Source of the DNA: Saprospiraceae bacterium
GTDB taxonomy: Bacteria; Bacteroidota; Bacteroidia; Chitinophagales; Saprospiraceae
Direction of reading: 5' to 3'
Assembly (NCBI GenBank): GCA_016710625.1
Contig: JADJVK010000029.1
Span: forward strand, 1-54,412
Length of the DNA stretch: 54,412 nt
Shown here: positions 9,700 to 18,307 of the stretch, piece by piece
Position numbering within the stretch: position 1 is the stretch's first letter
Layout of the letters: each line of letters opens with the position of its first letter
The notes under the pieces: model-generated
Seen by the model: the letters and a program-made list of their open reading frames with translations, nothing else
Told to the model about the DNA's origin: nothing
Databases searched by the model: none
Program-made: the position numbers and the translations under genes

Positions 9700-10527
9700 T
9701 TAAGATAGTTGATTGTATAAAGTAATGACCTCCTTTGCTTCTTTCACATCATGCACTCTTAATATTTTACTTCCATTCATCAAAGCAAACATATGTAAAG
9801 CAGTAGTTCCATTCAATGCCTCTTTAGAGTTTGTATTAAATAGTTTGTAAACCATTGACTTTCTGGAGATTCCAGTTAGTATGGGCATATTGAATTTTGA
9901 AAAAATTGCACTATTTTTTAACAAAGTATAATTATGTTCCAATGTTTTACCAAAACCATAACCCAAGTCAAGAATAATTTCATAAACCCCTTTTTGGTGG
10001 AGCTCGCCAATTTTATGGATGAAATAATCCGTTACTTCTAATGTAACATCTTGATATTGTGGATTTATTTGCATATCGGACGGTGTTCCTTTGTGATGCA
10101 TCAAAACATAAGGACATTTATATTTTGCAACAATATCAAAAATAGTGGGATCGAAATCGCCTCCTGAAATATCATTAATCATATCAGCTCCCATTGAAAG
10201 TGCTTTATCAGCAACAGCACCATAAAAAGTATCGATAGAAAGAATTGCATTAGGAAACTCCTTTTTAACAATCGGAATTATTTGTTGCAATCTGCTAATT
10301 TCTTCATCTACAGATAATTGAATGGCTCTTGGTCGAGTTGATTGAGCACCGATGTCAATAATGTCAGCCCCTTCACGAAGCATGACCTCTATCTGTTTTA
10401 ATGCTTCATTAATATTTCGATATTTTCCACCATCATAAAATGAGTCATCCGTTATATTCAGAATTCCCATTACTATTGGAGTCGAAATATCAACTATTTT
10501 GCCATTGAAATTGATTGTTTTTACCAT
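9700..10527 (-). CDS. folP: Dihydropteroate synthase
   Basis: The 275-residue protein makes dihydropteroate from 6-hydroxymethyl-dihydropterin pyrophosphate and p-aminobenzoate in folate synthesis. All the TIM-barrel loop motifs are present: VMGILNITDDSFYDGGKY, DIIDIGAQSTRPRA, SIDTFYG, MINDISGGD, YVLMHHKGTP, LDLGYGFGKTLEHNY, TGISRKSMV and the closing RVHDVKEAKE. The ATG is at 10527. A TAnnTTTG-type box at 10544-10551 gives it its own promoter, so it need not belong to the ubiquitin-like operon whose last gene ends 64 bases upstream. Confidence 0.96.
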   Translation of the reverse strand: MVKTINFNGKIVDISTPIVMGILNITDDSFYDGGKYRNINEALKQIEVMLREGADIIDIGAQSTRPRAIQLSVDEEISRLQQIIPIVKKEFPNAILSIDTFYGAVADKALSMGADMINDISGGDFDPTIFDIVAKYKCPYVLMHHKGTPSDMQINPQYQDVTLEVTDYFIHKIGELHQKGVYEIILDLGYGFGKTLEHNYTLLKNSAIFSKFNMPILTGISRKSMVYKLFNTNSKEALNGTTALHMFALMNGSKILRVHDVKEAKEVITLYNQLS

Positions 10528-10543
10528 TTTATCTATTCTTTGG

Positions 10544-10551
10544 CAAAGTTA
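10544..10551 (-). promoter_or_regulatory. Bacteroidota -7 box for folP
   Basis: On the minus strand this reads TAACTTTG, an exact match to TAnnTTTG, 17 bases before the folP ATG. A TTTTG about 16 bases further upstream could serve as the -33 element. The implied leader is about ten bases. Confidence 0.5.
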
Positions 10552-10591
10552 TAGAAATTGACAAATTCAAAATCGGAAAAGTGAGATTTTG

Positions 10592-12904
10592 TTACTTTGT
10601 TTTCCTTTTTTCCATATACTGCATTTTACTAACACTCCCTACTCCCAATTGTAAAATATCATTATTGTTGAGTGGCGTTTTGGCATTTATGGGTAATAAA
10701 ACCCCATTTAATAAGGTGTCAAATTTGGGTTCAATATAAACTCTATCGTTTTCCAAAGTCAGTTTTGCATGCATAGGCTTTGCCAGCTCATCTTCCCATT
10801 TGATGAAAATATAACATTTCGGCTCAGTTCCTATCCAAACTTCCAAACCCCTTCTAAGCCATTTGCTGATAGGTTTTACAACTCCCCAATATTGTTGAGG
10901 CGATAAATATTTTATTTCAAAATCTTCTAAAGAACTGATGACTGATACGATAATTCCGCCCAATAATGCCCCCAAAACAATAAAACTAATTAGTTTCGAC
11001 CAAGCATCAGGCAGCAAAATGAGTAAAAAATGATATACTATAAATCCTACAAAACAGGCGATTACACTAGCAAAAATGCCTCTGTAAAAGATGATACTCG
11101 ACCATAAGGATAATATGATTCCTAAGAAAATACCAAAAATCAACCAATTTGTAATACCTGAAAGCAGAACATCGCCATTGAAAATCAAATATTGGTTTAA
11201 AGCACCATAAAAAAACACAAAACAAGCTAAAATGAACCCAATAATTATTCTAGCAATTACTCTAATAATAGAGAATTTTCTACTTTCTCCTTTTTCTTCA
11301 ACAAAACTTAATGCTGCGATAATGCCAGTTGCTATTACGATTCCAACGATGACTTCATCAGAAACTGCCTTGACATTATTGAGTAATTGTTCACTTCCTT
11401 TCCAGTCTTTTAGTTTGTTTTGAACTGTTTCAAGATTGAAAAAACTTTTTATGATATCAAAATGAAATCTGACTTTTAATAGATTTTTTATTGCAAATAA
11501 AATCCAACCGATAAAGCCACCTAAGGCACCATAAAAAATCCAATTGAATGTTTTGAAAATTCCTCTTTGTGAAAAGAAATCACCTGCTGTTTCACTAGCT
11601 CCTGCACCATCACATGGATTGTTATATTCCATGCAACCTGGATAATTGGGGCAATGGCCAATGGCATCCCAAGTGGACAATGAAACCATCTGTTTGCACT
11701 TCACCACGACCATATCTCCTTCCTCAAAAGGGTCTTGAGTTAAAGGGTCTTTACGAATTACATTGGTTTCAGGAACGTATTTTTGGACAAATAATTTTTT
11801 GAACATTTTTCTTTTGTACAATGGGATGATATAACGGAGCCCTAGATAAATAAGCCCGACTATCAAGGTGCCAATTACAAATTGTAACAGCCAATCCAGC
11901 CAATTCAATTTTCTTTGTCCATATTCGTAAGGGGCATCAATAGTCCCTTTTTTGTAATCTTTTTTTGCGGAAATTCCACCATTTCTCCATTCGATTCTTA
12001 GATTTCTTTTTTCACCTCTATATTTGCCTTCATCTGGGATGATATAGAAAATTGCATTTGTCGTGAAATAGGAAAAAATATTGATGAAAATTTCTTTTAA
12101 TTCATTTGGGTCGTATGTTGGAATATAATAATCTTCTTTATTATTAGTTTTTAGAGGAATATTTGCTAAAAAGGTTGAATCAACACCGCCACCTAACCCA
12201 ATTGGGAAAATCATATATTGGTCATTCAATGATTCACATAATTTAAAAACATTTTCAGGCGTTAATCTTGGATTATTTTGATAAAAAGGATTCTTTTTGG
12301 TGTCATCCACCCCATCAGATAAAAGGATGAAAACTTTTGTCCCCGGTAGTTTGTTGATTTCATTGATTTTATTGCTGAGTGCTCTATAAAGGTCTGTATC
12401 AGCACCCGTTTTGGGTATTTCAATAATGGAAGATTCACCTCGAATATTGTCCTTATTTACTTCAATTAATGGAGAAATTTCATTGGCGAAAGTCGAAATA
12501 AATACTTTTGAAGAAGGAGAAAATTCAATTTCTTCTATACTTTCAACTACTGCATTCCTTGCTTTTGTTATCCGATCATCTGTTTTCATGGATCCACTTA
12601 CATCCACTAAAAACAAAACTGTAAAAGTATCTTTTCGGAACATTCTGTTGTCCAATGGCTTAATTCGATCGATGGTGAGCCTTTCTCTTTCACCATTCAC
12701 TTCTTCTGTAACGATAAAACTCCTATTGATTAATTCTGGCCTTTTTTTGTTTTCATCTAAAATCAATGCTTTTGCTTCAATTCGTTTTGTCATGTCATTG
12801 AGCATCACATTATTAATAGAAAAAGTGTTGTTTTTCTTTTGGGCAAATAAAATTATGGGTGCAAATAGGCTAAGAAACAGAAGGATTTTAGTAATCTTTT
12901 TCAT
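10592..12904 (-). CDS. Membrane protein with periplasmic vWA, RING/U-box-like and FHA-like domains; last gene of the ubiquitin-like operon
   Basis: The start is set at ATG 12904, ten bases after the JAMM gene stop; a TTG at 12925 would overlap it. The protein has 770 residues. A signal peptide (cut after LFAQ, about 22) leads into a von Willebrand A domain (about 90-285) with an intact MIDAS: DVSGS with D101, S103 and S105, and SDG with D197. A transmembrane helix (about 336-361) is followed by a segment at 386-432 that resembles a RING or U-box. It starts DPLTQDPFEEGD and has C403, H417/C418, C424 and C431 as possible zinc ligands, fewer than a classic RING. Six more helices follow (about 453-657). 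The C-terminal 80 residues look like an FHA domain (PMHAKLTLENDRVYIEP; LLNGVLL; LNNNDILQLG). With seven helices after the ectodomain, the RING-like and FHA-like parts both face the cytoplasm. I infer a membrane E3-like or scaffold component; the vWA and FHA-like calls are firmer than the RING call. Confidence 0.8.
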   Translation of the reverse strand: MKKITKILLFLSLFAPIILFAQKKNNTFSINNVMLNDMTKRIEAKALILDENKKRPELINRSFIVTEEVNGERERLTIDRIKPLDNRMFRKDTFTVLFLVDVSGSMKTDDRITKARNAVVESIEEIEFSPSSKVFISTFANEISPLIEVNKDNIRGESSIIEIPKTGADTDLYRALSNKINEINKLPGTKVFILLSDGVDDTKKNPFYQNNPRLTPENVFKLCESLNDQYMIFPIGLGGGVDSTFLANIPLKTNNKEDYYIPTYDPNELKEIFINIFSYFTTNAIFYIIPDEGKYRGEKRNLRIEWRNGGISAKKDYKKGTIDAPYEYGQRKLNWLDWLLQFVIGTLIVGLIYLGLRYIIPLYKRKMFKKLFVQKYVPETNVIRKDPLTQDPFEEGDMVVVKCKQMVSLSTWDAIGHCPNYPGCMEYNNPCDGAGASETAGDFFSQRGIFKTFNWIFYGALGGFIGWILFAIKNLLKVRFHFDIIKSFFNLETVQNKLKDWKGSEQLLNNVKAVSDEVIVGIVIATGIIAALSFVEEKGESRKFSIIRVIARIIIGFILACFVFFYGALNQYLIFNGDVLLSGITNWLIFGIFLGIILSLWSSIIFYRGIFASVIACFVGFIVYHFLLILLPDAWSKLISFIVLGALLGGIIVSVISSLEDFEIKYLSPQQYWGVVKPISKWLRRGLEVWIGTEPKCYIFIKWEDELAKPMHAKLTLENDRVYIEPKFDTLLNGVLLPINAKTPLNNNDILQLGVGSVSKMQYMEKRKTK

Positions 12905-12914
12905 GGTTAATACT

Positions 12915-14402
12915 TTAGTTTTCAATTATTTCTATCCATTGCAACCATTTTGTTCCTTCCTTTTTCAAATGATAATTATTGGGAAATCCATCACTTTTGT
13001 AAGGGAAAAAGGCTGTGTCTAATCCGGCAGTCATACTATCAATTTCCATCGCAATTTGATAAAAAGATGGAAAATGTTTTTGGACAGCAAGATCAGCATT
13101 CGACAAAAACAATCCATGTCCGGGATGAGTATGAAACCAACCTAATACAGCCATATCTGGATATTTGTCTTGAGCATCGCCCAATTCTTGTACCAATGTT
13201 GCAGTGCCAATTTCAATCCTAAAAACATCATTATATTCTGGGACAAAAGGGATGAATTTTTCATAAGCTACATGGTAAGTATTATTGTTGTTTTCGGTAT
13301 AGTAACCCATGATGAAACCACCTACTTCAGGGACAACACCCACTTTTTCCTCTTTAATTTGGTCGTTTTTTTGGTTTTTCAAAAAGTTGGTTAAACTTGT
13401 AATGAAATTATCCGACAAATAAACAGATTGTACTAATGATTGGTCCCACCATTGATCCAAATCCACTATTTTGTAATTTTCACTAGTATTTTTTTCGAAA
13501 TCTTCAATTGATATCAATCCATCATTTCCAGAATTGATTCTTCTGATTTTAATGTTTTTATTTGCCGATTTCAGAGACATTTCATTGGTAGTGGTTTTTT
13601 TTGAAATATCAATTTTACCTAATTTGTTACCCACTTTGGTTTCATCTATTGTCACTGCTTTTAGTTCTTCAAACTTCTCTTTCAAGGGTTTTGCTTTGGC
13701 TTTGAAAAGTTTCTTTTTATTTTGAATATAAAAATATAAACCTATGAAAAACAATAAGATAGAGCAGATGAGTATCCACTTGAATTTTGTTCCAGTGTCC
13801 ACTTTTATGTCGCAAGGAACGAGTATGTTTTCATCTTTATCTCCATCTGCATCAGAAATGCTCAGTTGGGTGATATTTCCTTCTATTCCTTTTTCAAGAA
13901 GCATTTCATCTTTGATTATCCATTTGTTTTGAATGTTTTGAAATATGGATGCTTCATTATTTCCAGTTTCATCACCTACTAATAAGGTAACAGAATAGGG
14001 GGGGATACCTCCTTCAGTTTCTAAAAAATAATAATCAGTTTTGTTGGTGATTTTTGATACCAGTTTGTTGTCAACCAAGACTGAAATCGGCTGGGTAATT
14101 TCATCGCAAAAAAGCTTAAGTTCTGTCATGATTGCCTTATCTACGTTGACAATCAACCGATTCTGTGTAATTAATTGTTCGTCAATATGAATATGAGATG
14201 TATCGAAAGTATAATCAGCTAATTTCCAATTACTACCATTCAGTAGGTGATAATTAAATTGGCGGCAAATATTTCCATTGAATCCTTGTGCAATATATTC
14301 GGTATTTTCGAGTACTATTTTGGGAATATTGGACGTATCATTTTGAGCCAAAGAAAGCATTGGCACAACAATAGTGAATATTATATGAAATATTGTTTTC
14401 AT
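12915..14402 (-). CDS. Membrane-anchored JAMM/MPN metallopeptidase, putative deconjugase of the ubiquitin-like operon
   Basis: The start is set at ATG 14402, which gives a clean signal peptide (MKTIFHIIFTIVVPMLSLAQ), rather than a TTG 27 bases upstream. The protein has 495 residues. It has a periplasmic ectodomain (about 21-205, beta-rich, with SDADGDKDENI resembling a calcium loop), one transmembrane helix (about 208-227) and a charged linker. The C-terminal JAMM domain is cytoplasmic. Its zinc site is complete: E359 in PEVGGFIMG, H424 and H426 in HTHPGHG, S434, and D437 in LSNAD. JAMM proteases remove ubiquitin-like proteins or trim their precursors. It lies between the E2-like gene (33 bases) and the vWA gene (10 bases). 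A cytoplasmic JAMM tethered to a periplasmic sensor-like domain is unusual. Confidence 0.88.
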   Translation of the reverse strand: MKTIFHIIFTIVVPMLSLAQNDTSNIPKIVLENTEYIAQGFNGNICRQFNYHLLNGSNWKLADYTFDTSHIHIDEQLITQNRLIVNVDKAIMTELKLFCDEITQPISVLVDNKLVSKITNKTDYYFLETEGGIPPYSVTLLVGDETGNNEASIFQNIQNKWIIKDEMLLEKGIEGNITQLSISDADGDKDENILVPCDIKVDTGTKFKWILICSILLFFIGLYFYIQNKKKLFKAKAKPLKEKFEELKAVTIDETKVGNKLGKIDISKKTTTNEMSLKSANKNIKIRRINSGNDGLISIEDFEKNTSENYKIVDLDQWWDQSLVQSVYLSDNFITSLTNFLKNQKNDQIKEEKVGVVPEVGGFIMGYYTENNNNTYHVAYEKFIPFVPEYNDVFRIEIGTATLVQELGDAQDKYPDMAVLGWFHTHPGHGLFLSNADLAVQKHFPSFYQIAMEIDSMTAGLDTAFFPYKSDGFPNNYHLKKEGTKWLQWIEIIEN

Positions 14403-14435
14403 TCGTAAGCTATTTGGCAGTAAAGTCAATTTTAT

Positions 14436-15182
14436 TTAATCATCAATCCGATTAATATTCATCGGCTTCTTCTCTATTTTCTTGAAACTAGTAATGATAA
14501 TCTTTTTTGGAATCGTTTTATTTTCTTCAGTAATAGCTTTTGTTTCTGCTTTGATTTCTGGCTTAATGGGTTCAATAATCGGCTCATCAATTGGCTTCGG
14601 CGGCATCGCATCACCCACTAATGGCGTTTCATCCACAACAATTCCTTCCTTTTTGTTTACAATTTTATTGGGCTCTGCAAATTCTAAAACCCATTTTGCT
14701 ACATTGATATCTTCGGGGAATGGAGGCGTATATTCAGCATGATATTGCTTGAATTGTAGCATTTCCCCGATCCTAATCAATAATAAAAACAAGTCATAGC
14801 CCAATCCAAATCCTTTGGTATTGCCACAAATCCTGCCCTTATATTTTCCATCCCATTTGATATTCGGATGCCACACATCAGTCACCATATACAATTCTGG
14901 TGGTTCAATTGGATATTTTGGCGGAAAAGTAATCCTTACTTTATGTTGGTAGCCATAAATGGGCAAGAGGTTCTCTTTAATCCCAACGATGCTCCTTACA
15001 TGAAAATGAACTAAATATTCGCAAGGGATATTTAGGGCACTCCGTGTATCGATTACTTCCAATTTGATGACATTACTTTCAAACTCCGACAAAGACAAAT
15101 GGTCTTTTGCCAGTCGTTTGTAAAATGGATTTTTTTTGAAAATCTCATTTTGAAAATCGTAAATAGGCTTTTCCTTGTTCAT
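14436..15182 (-). CDS. E2-like ubiquitin-conjugating enzyme homologue
   Basis: The 248-residue protein contains a UBC fold in its first 170 residues. TFPPKYPIEPPELYMVTDVW corresponds to the FPxxYPxxPP stretch of E2s and is followed by HPN (H105-P106-N107), the oxyanion motif, and the catalytic cysteine C119 in GRICGNTKGFG. A helix rich in L and I follows (LFLLLIRIGEMLQF). Presence of both HPN and the cysteine predicts an active conjugating enzyme carrying a thioester with the modifier. The last 60 residues are a proline- and lysine-rich tail (PPKPIDEPIIEPIKPEIK) without evident fold, perhaps a tether. It starts 21 bases after the ubiquitin-like gene and is in the same operon. Confidence 0.87.
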   Translation of the reverse strand: MNKEKPIYDFQNEIFKKNPFYKRLAKDHLSLSEFESNVIKLEVIDTRSALNIPCEYLVHFHVRSIVGIKENLLPIYGYQHKVRITFPPKYPIEPPELYMVTDVWHPNIKWDGKYKGRICGNTKGFGLGYDLFLLLIRIGEMLQFKQYHAEYTPPFPEDINVAKWVLEFAEPNKIVNKKEGIVVDETPLVGDAMPPKPIDEPIIEPIKPEIKAETKAITEENKTIPKKIIITSFKKIEKKPMNINRIDD

Positions 15183-15203
15183 TATATTTAGGATAATTGG
15201 TTG

Positions 15204-15491
15204 TTAAAAAGTTCCAGGCACCAGTCTTGGTGCTAAATATAATGTATCGCCATTTTCGATTTCCAAATCGAAAAGTGTCTTATTGTCACCAATCGGCATG
15301 TTTTTTCTTTTGAAAATCAAATCATATACATAAGGTTGCCCCTCTGGATCCGTTCTAGGTGCTACCTCAGCAGTAAGTAGCTCTTCCTTGATTTCTCTTC
15401 CAGTGGAATAGATTGGTAATTCTACCTCTAGTTCATCTCCACTAGGCATGATTCTCACGGTGATATTGATTACTTCAGAGTTTGTTGACAT
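15204..15491 (-). CDS. Ubiquitin-like beta-grasp protein (YukD-like)
   Basis: This 95-residue protein sits between the E1 and E2 genes with 21-base gaps on both sides. The pattern fits a beta-grasp: strands INITVRIMPSGDELEVELPI, a helix TGREIKEELLTAEV, then YDLIFKRKNMPI and a final GDTLYLAPRLV. The PSGDELEVELP start recalls YukD/EsaB ubiquitin-like proteins. The C-terminus is LVPGTF, not a GlyGly tail. Either two residues are trimmed to expose the glycine (the JAMM enzyme being the obvious candidate) or the native end is used. Position and fold make it the likely modifier of the operon. Conjugation itself is not shown by sequence. Confidence 0.8.
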   Translation of the reverse strand: MSTNSEVINITVRIMPSGDELEVELPIYSTGREIKEELLTAEVAPRTDPEGQPYVYDLIFKRKNMPIGDNKTLFDLEIENGDTLYLAPRLVPGTF

Positions 15492-15512
15492 ATTAAAATT
15501 ATTTTATTTCAA

Positions 15513-16724
15513 TTAATTTAAATTTAAATAACCATGATCTCCACCCAATTCGACAAAGAAAATATCTTGGTCTGTTTCAACTGTCAAAATTTGCAATGGT
15601 GGAATTCCTATATTTTTAAGTTTTAGTGTCAAATCGGGAAAGTTACTATTGATTTCAGAACAATATTTGGTGAAACCAATGGCTTCTCCTGGCTCAACTT
15701 GATATTTTAGGTGCATTTTTTCAGTAAAATGGGGCTCTGGAATAATGATATCATAACTTTTATTGGTCGATAAAGTCGTGATCTCCAATACTATTTTGTA
15801 ATTTAATGTAATAGCAATTTTTTGAGTATTTAGCCTGTTTTTTAGCCATTCTATCGTCTCAGAAATGGTGGAATTATGTGATAATTCATTAGCAATTATC
15901 AACTCATCGGCTTTTATGGCGTAATGACTATCACAATCCTCTTTGAGGGGCTCTAATTCAAAATTAAACATCCAATTATTCATCCCATCATATTTGAATT
16001 GCTGCCCAGCCATCGTATGTTTTTCGTTGTGATGGATGATTTTCAAAGCCTCCTGTACTTGCATTGCTGCTATGATACTAGCCGAAATGGGTGTAGTAGG
16101 AACCCTACCTTGTGTTGAATTTCTTTTGGCAATATCTGCACATCCCAATTTGAATCGAATGTTCGCCCAGTCGCTATCAGTCAATCTGCATTCATAACAT
16201 GAAACCGTAGGTTGGTAAATGGTCAGTTGCCCACTTAAATTTTCTATAGCGCCATCTATCCAAGTTTTATTGACTTTGAAAGCATATTTATTGATGAAAA
16301 GTCGAGCAATCCGATTATCCAAACAACCAATTATCACATCCATTTTTCGGAACAAACCTAATCCTACATCGATCATAATGTCCCCATTGATATATTCTAC
16401 ATGGATATTTGGGTTGATTTCAAGCACTCTCTCCGCAGCTATTTGGCTTTTTAACTTGCCTGAATGGACATCACTTTCTCGATAAAGTACGGACCTACAC
16501 AAATTTGAATATTCAATAGTATCAAAATCAACAATAACGATATGTCCGATATTCAATAAGGCAAGGTTTTTCAAAACCTCATTTCCCAAAGCACCTGCCC
16601 CAACCACCATAACTTTGGCTTTCTTAACATCATCTGTTTTCCACCAAGACATCAATCGGAAGGTGTCGTCCCAATGCACTTCATTTTTGTGGGAAGATTC
16701 CAGTTTTAAGGATTTTTTTGCCAT
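15513..16724 (-). CDS. E1-like (ThiF-fold) activating enzyme, first gene of the ubiquitin-like operon
   Basis: The 403-residue protein has the adenylating ThiF/E1 fold. The nucleotide loop is VVGAGALGNEV (G42, G44, G47), followed by DFDTIEYSNLCR with D66 and R77, K90 for ATP, and IIGCLDNRIAR with D136. CYEC (C176, C179) begins a zinc site; the usual second CxxC is replaced by C264-x-x-H267. C195 in KLGCADIAK is the likely thioester cysteine. After residue 275 come about 125 residues with a beta-rich end (IPPLQILTVETDQDIFFVEL) that could be a ubiquitin-fold domain for E2 docking, as predicted in some bacterial E1s. It acts in the cytoplasm on the 95-residue protein downstream. The ATG is at 16724. 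Confidence 0.9.
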   Translation of the reverse strand: MAKKSLKLESSHKNEVHWDDTFRLMSWWKTDDVKKAKVMVVGAGALGNEVLKNLALLNIGHIVIVDFDTIEYSNLCRSVLYRESDVHSGKLKSQIAAERVLEINPNIHVEYINGDIMIDVGLGLFRKMDVIIGCLDNRIARLFINKYAFKVNKTWIDGAIENLSGQLTIYQPTVSCYECRLTDSDWANIRFKLGCADIAKRNSTQGRVPTTPISASIIAAMQVQEALKIIHHNEKHTMAGQQFKYDGMNNWMFNFELEPLKEDCDSHYAIKADELIIANELSHNSTISETIEWLKNRLNTQKIAITLNYKIVLEITTLSTNKSYDIIIPEPHFTEKMHLKYQVEPGEAIGFTKYCSEINSNFPDLTLKLKNIGIPPLQILTVETDQDIFFVELGGDHGYLNLN

Positions 16725-16857
16725 CTCAAATACAATTATTATTTGAAACTAGGGAAAATCGAGTTTTCTCCAATGCACAATGCATAGCAATGCAATAGGT
16801 AGGTATTGATTGTAACTTCATTTGGTATAATTATTAAAAACGGGTATAAAATTCCAC

Positions 16858-16865
16858 CAAAGATA
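16858..16865 (-). promoter_or_regulatory. Possible -7 box for the ubiquitin-like operon
   Basis: The minus strand reads TATCTTTG, matching TAnnTTTG. It would give a leader of about 125 bases before the E1 start at 16724. No convincing -33 TTG is seen, so this is tentative. The same 213-base divergent gap also serves the M23 peptidase on the plus strand. Confidence 0.35.
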
Positions 16866-16937
16866 AATTATTTTTTATTATATTTTGAAAAAAAAGAAAA
16901 AAAAAATAGATTTGATGTTTAGAACTATACCAACCAA

Positions 16938-18307
16938 ATGAAAAAAGAGCAACCCGAGCCAAGGAAAATTGTTATCAAGAAGAAAACAAGGGAGGTTTCG
17001 ACTGAGGTCCAACCAGAAGAATCCACTAATATTTCAAGTCCAATTGATTTATCCAATCAAAATAATTTCAAATTTTTAACTTTTTTTAAGGAAAAAGCGA
17101 AAGCTACTTTTTTTAGTAGGTGGAATATTATTATTGTTGATAACTATCGCCATCATCGTAATAAAAACGACTAAAAACAAGAAATTGGTGGAAGTGGCAA
17201 ATGATAAAGTAGAAAATTTGGACTCAAAAACGGAGATATCAAATAAAGAACTAGCATTAAGTGCTTTTTTAGAAAATAATGAAATTGCTTCTTCTGACCA
17301 GCAAATTATCGTGAATAATGCCGCTAAAATTGGGCTAACAGATATCGGAATTGGGGATAAAATTGCTATTTTTTACAAAAATAAAACCAATAATTTGATT
17401 GACCATTTCTTGATTGATCCCAAAGCTCAAAAGGAAAAAACGTTCAAAATCAATATGAATAACTTATCGGTGATAACGATAAAGAAAGCGGTGGATGTGA
17501 AAAGTAGGTACGGATATATTGTGATTGATTCGAGCCTTTTTGAAGCAATAATTGGGAATAATCTACCATTTTCTATCATTGCAAAAATGGAGGAAGTGCT
17601 GGGATATTCCATTGATTTTTTCCATTTGAACAAAGGGGATATTTTTAAGGTGATTTTTACTGAAAAGACTGCTAATAATCAAAGTCTTGGGGTGGATAGG
17701 ATAGAAGCCATTCAATATATCGGGAAGCACAAAAAAGTGGAAGCATTTGCCTATCTCAAGGACGATCAATATGTATTTGTGGATGAATATGGGTTGGATT
17801 TGAAAAAGTATTTTCTATTGTCGCCACTTCAATATGGTCGAATGACTTCTGCCTTCAATCTGAATCGTTTGCATCCAGTTACAGGAGAAATGAAAGCTCA
17901 TTTTGGGACGGATTATGCAGCCCCAGAAGGAACACCCATCCTCGCTGTTGCTGATGGTGAAATTGAAAAATACGAATCGAAAATGGAGACCAATGGCAAT
18001 TATGCAAAAATTAGGCACGACAAAACCTACGAAACACAGTATTTGCATATGAGTGCTTTTGTTCAGGGATTGAAGGTCGGCTCAAAAAGTTCGCCAAGGA
18101 CAAGTCATCGGTTTTGTAGGGCAGACTGGACTGGCTACTGGTCCTCATGTCTGCTTCAGGTTTTGGAAAAATGGGGTACAGGTGAACCATCTGGAAGAAA
18201 ATTTACCAAGTGGAAATAAAATTTTGGACTCAAAAGAAAAAATGAAATTTGACCCAATAAGAGACTCTCTGATTTTGCAATTGAAAGAGATAGATGGGGT
18301 GAATTGA
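16938..18307 (+). CDS. M23-family peptidoglycan endopeptidase (two frameshifts)
   Basis: Three frames join into a 455-residue protein if one base is removed in the T7 run at 17108-17114 and one in the A5 run at 18084-18088. The first correction creates a transmembrane anchor (LVGGILLLLITIAIIVIK) after a charged cytoplasmic start. The second restores GSKVRQGQVIGFVGQTG and LATGPHVCFRFWKNG, the end of the LytM domain. The LytM site is visible: H and D in HFGTDYAAPEGTPI and HMS in TQYLHMSAF. The enzyme should cut peptide cross-links in the cell wall while anchored to the inner membrane. It is divergent from the E1 gene. Two clean one-base fixes argue for sequence error rather than decay. Confidence 0.82.

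Noticed and set aside
9700..10527. folP as sixth gene of the ubiquitin-like operon
   Set aside because: It has its own TAnnTTTG box and a 64-base gap, and its function is unrelated; simple adjacency explains it.
12905..12925. TTG start making the vWA protein seven residues longer and overlapping the JAMM gene
   Set aside because: The ATG at 12904 lies at a normal distance after the JAMM stop and gives a proper signal peptide start (MKKITKILLF).
12411..13022. Plus-strand open frame of 203 codons
   Set aside because: It lies opposite the vWA and JAMM genes, spans their junction, and has no recognisable domain; it is an antisense shadow.
10592..16724. Assignment of the operon as a Bil antiphage system
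   Set aside because: Bil operons lack the membrane vWA/FHA component and the signal-peptide-bearing JAMM; the shared classes alone do not justify the name.
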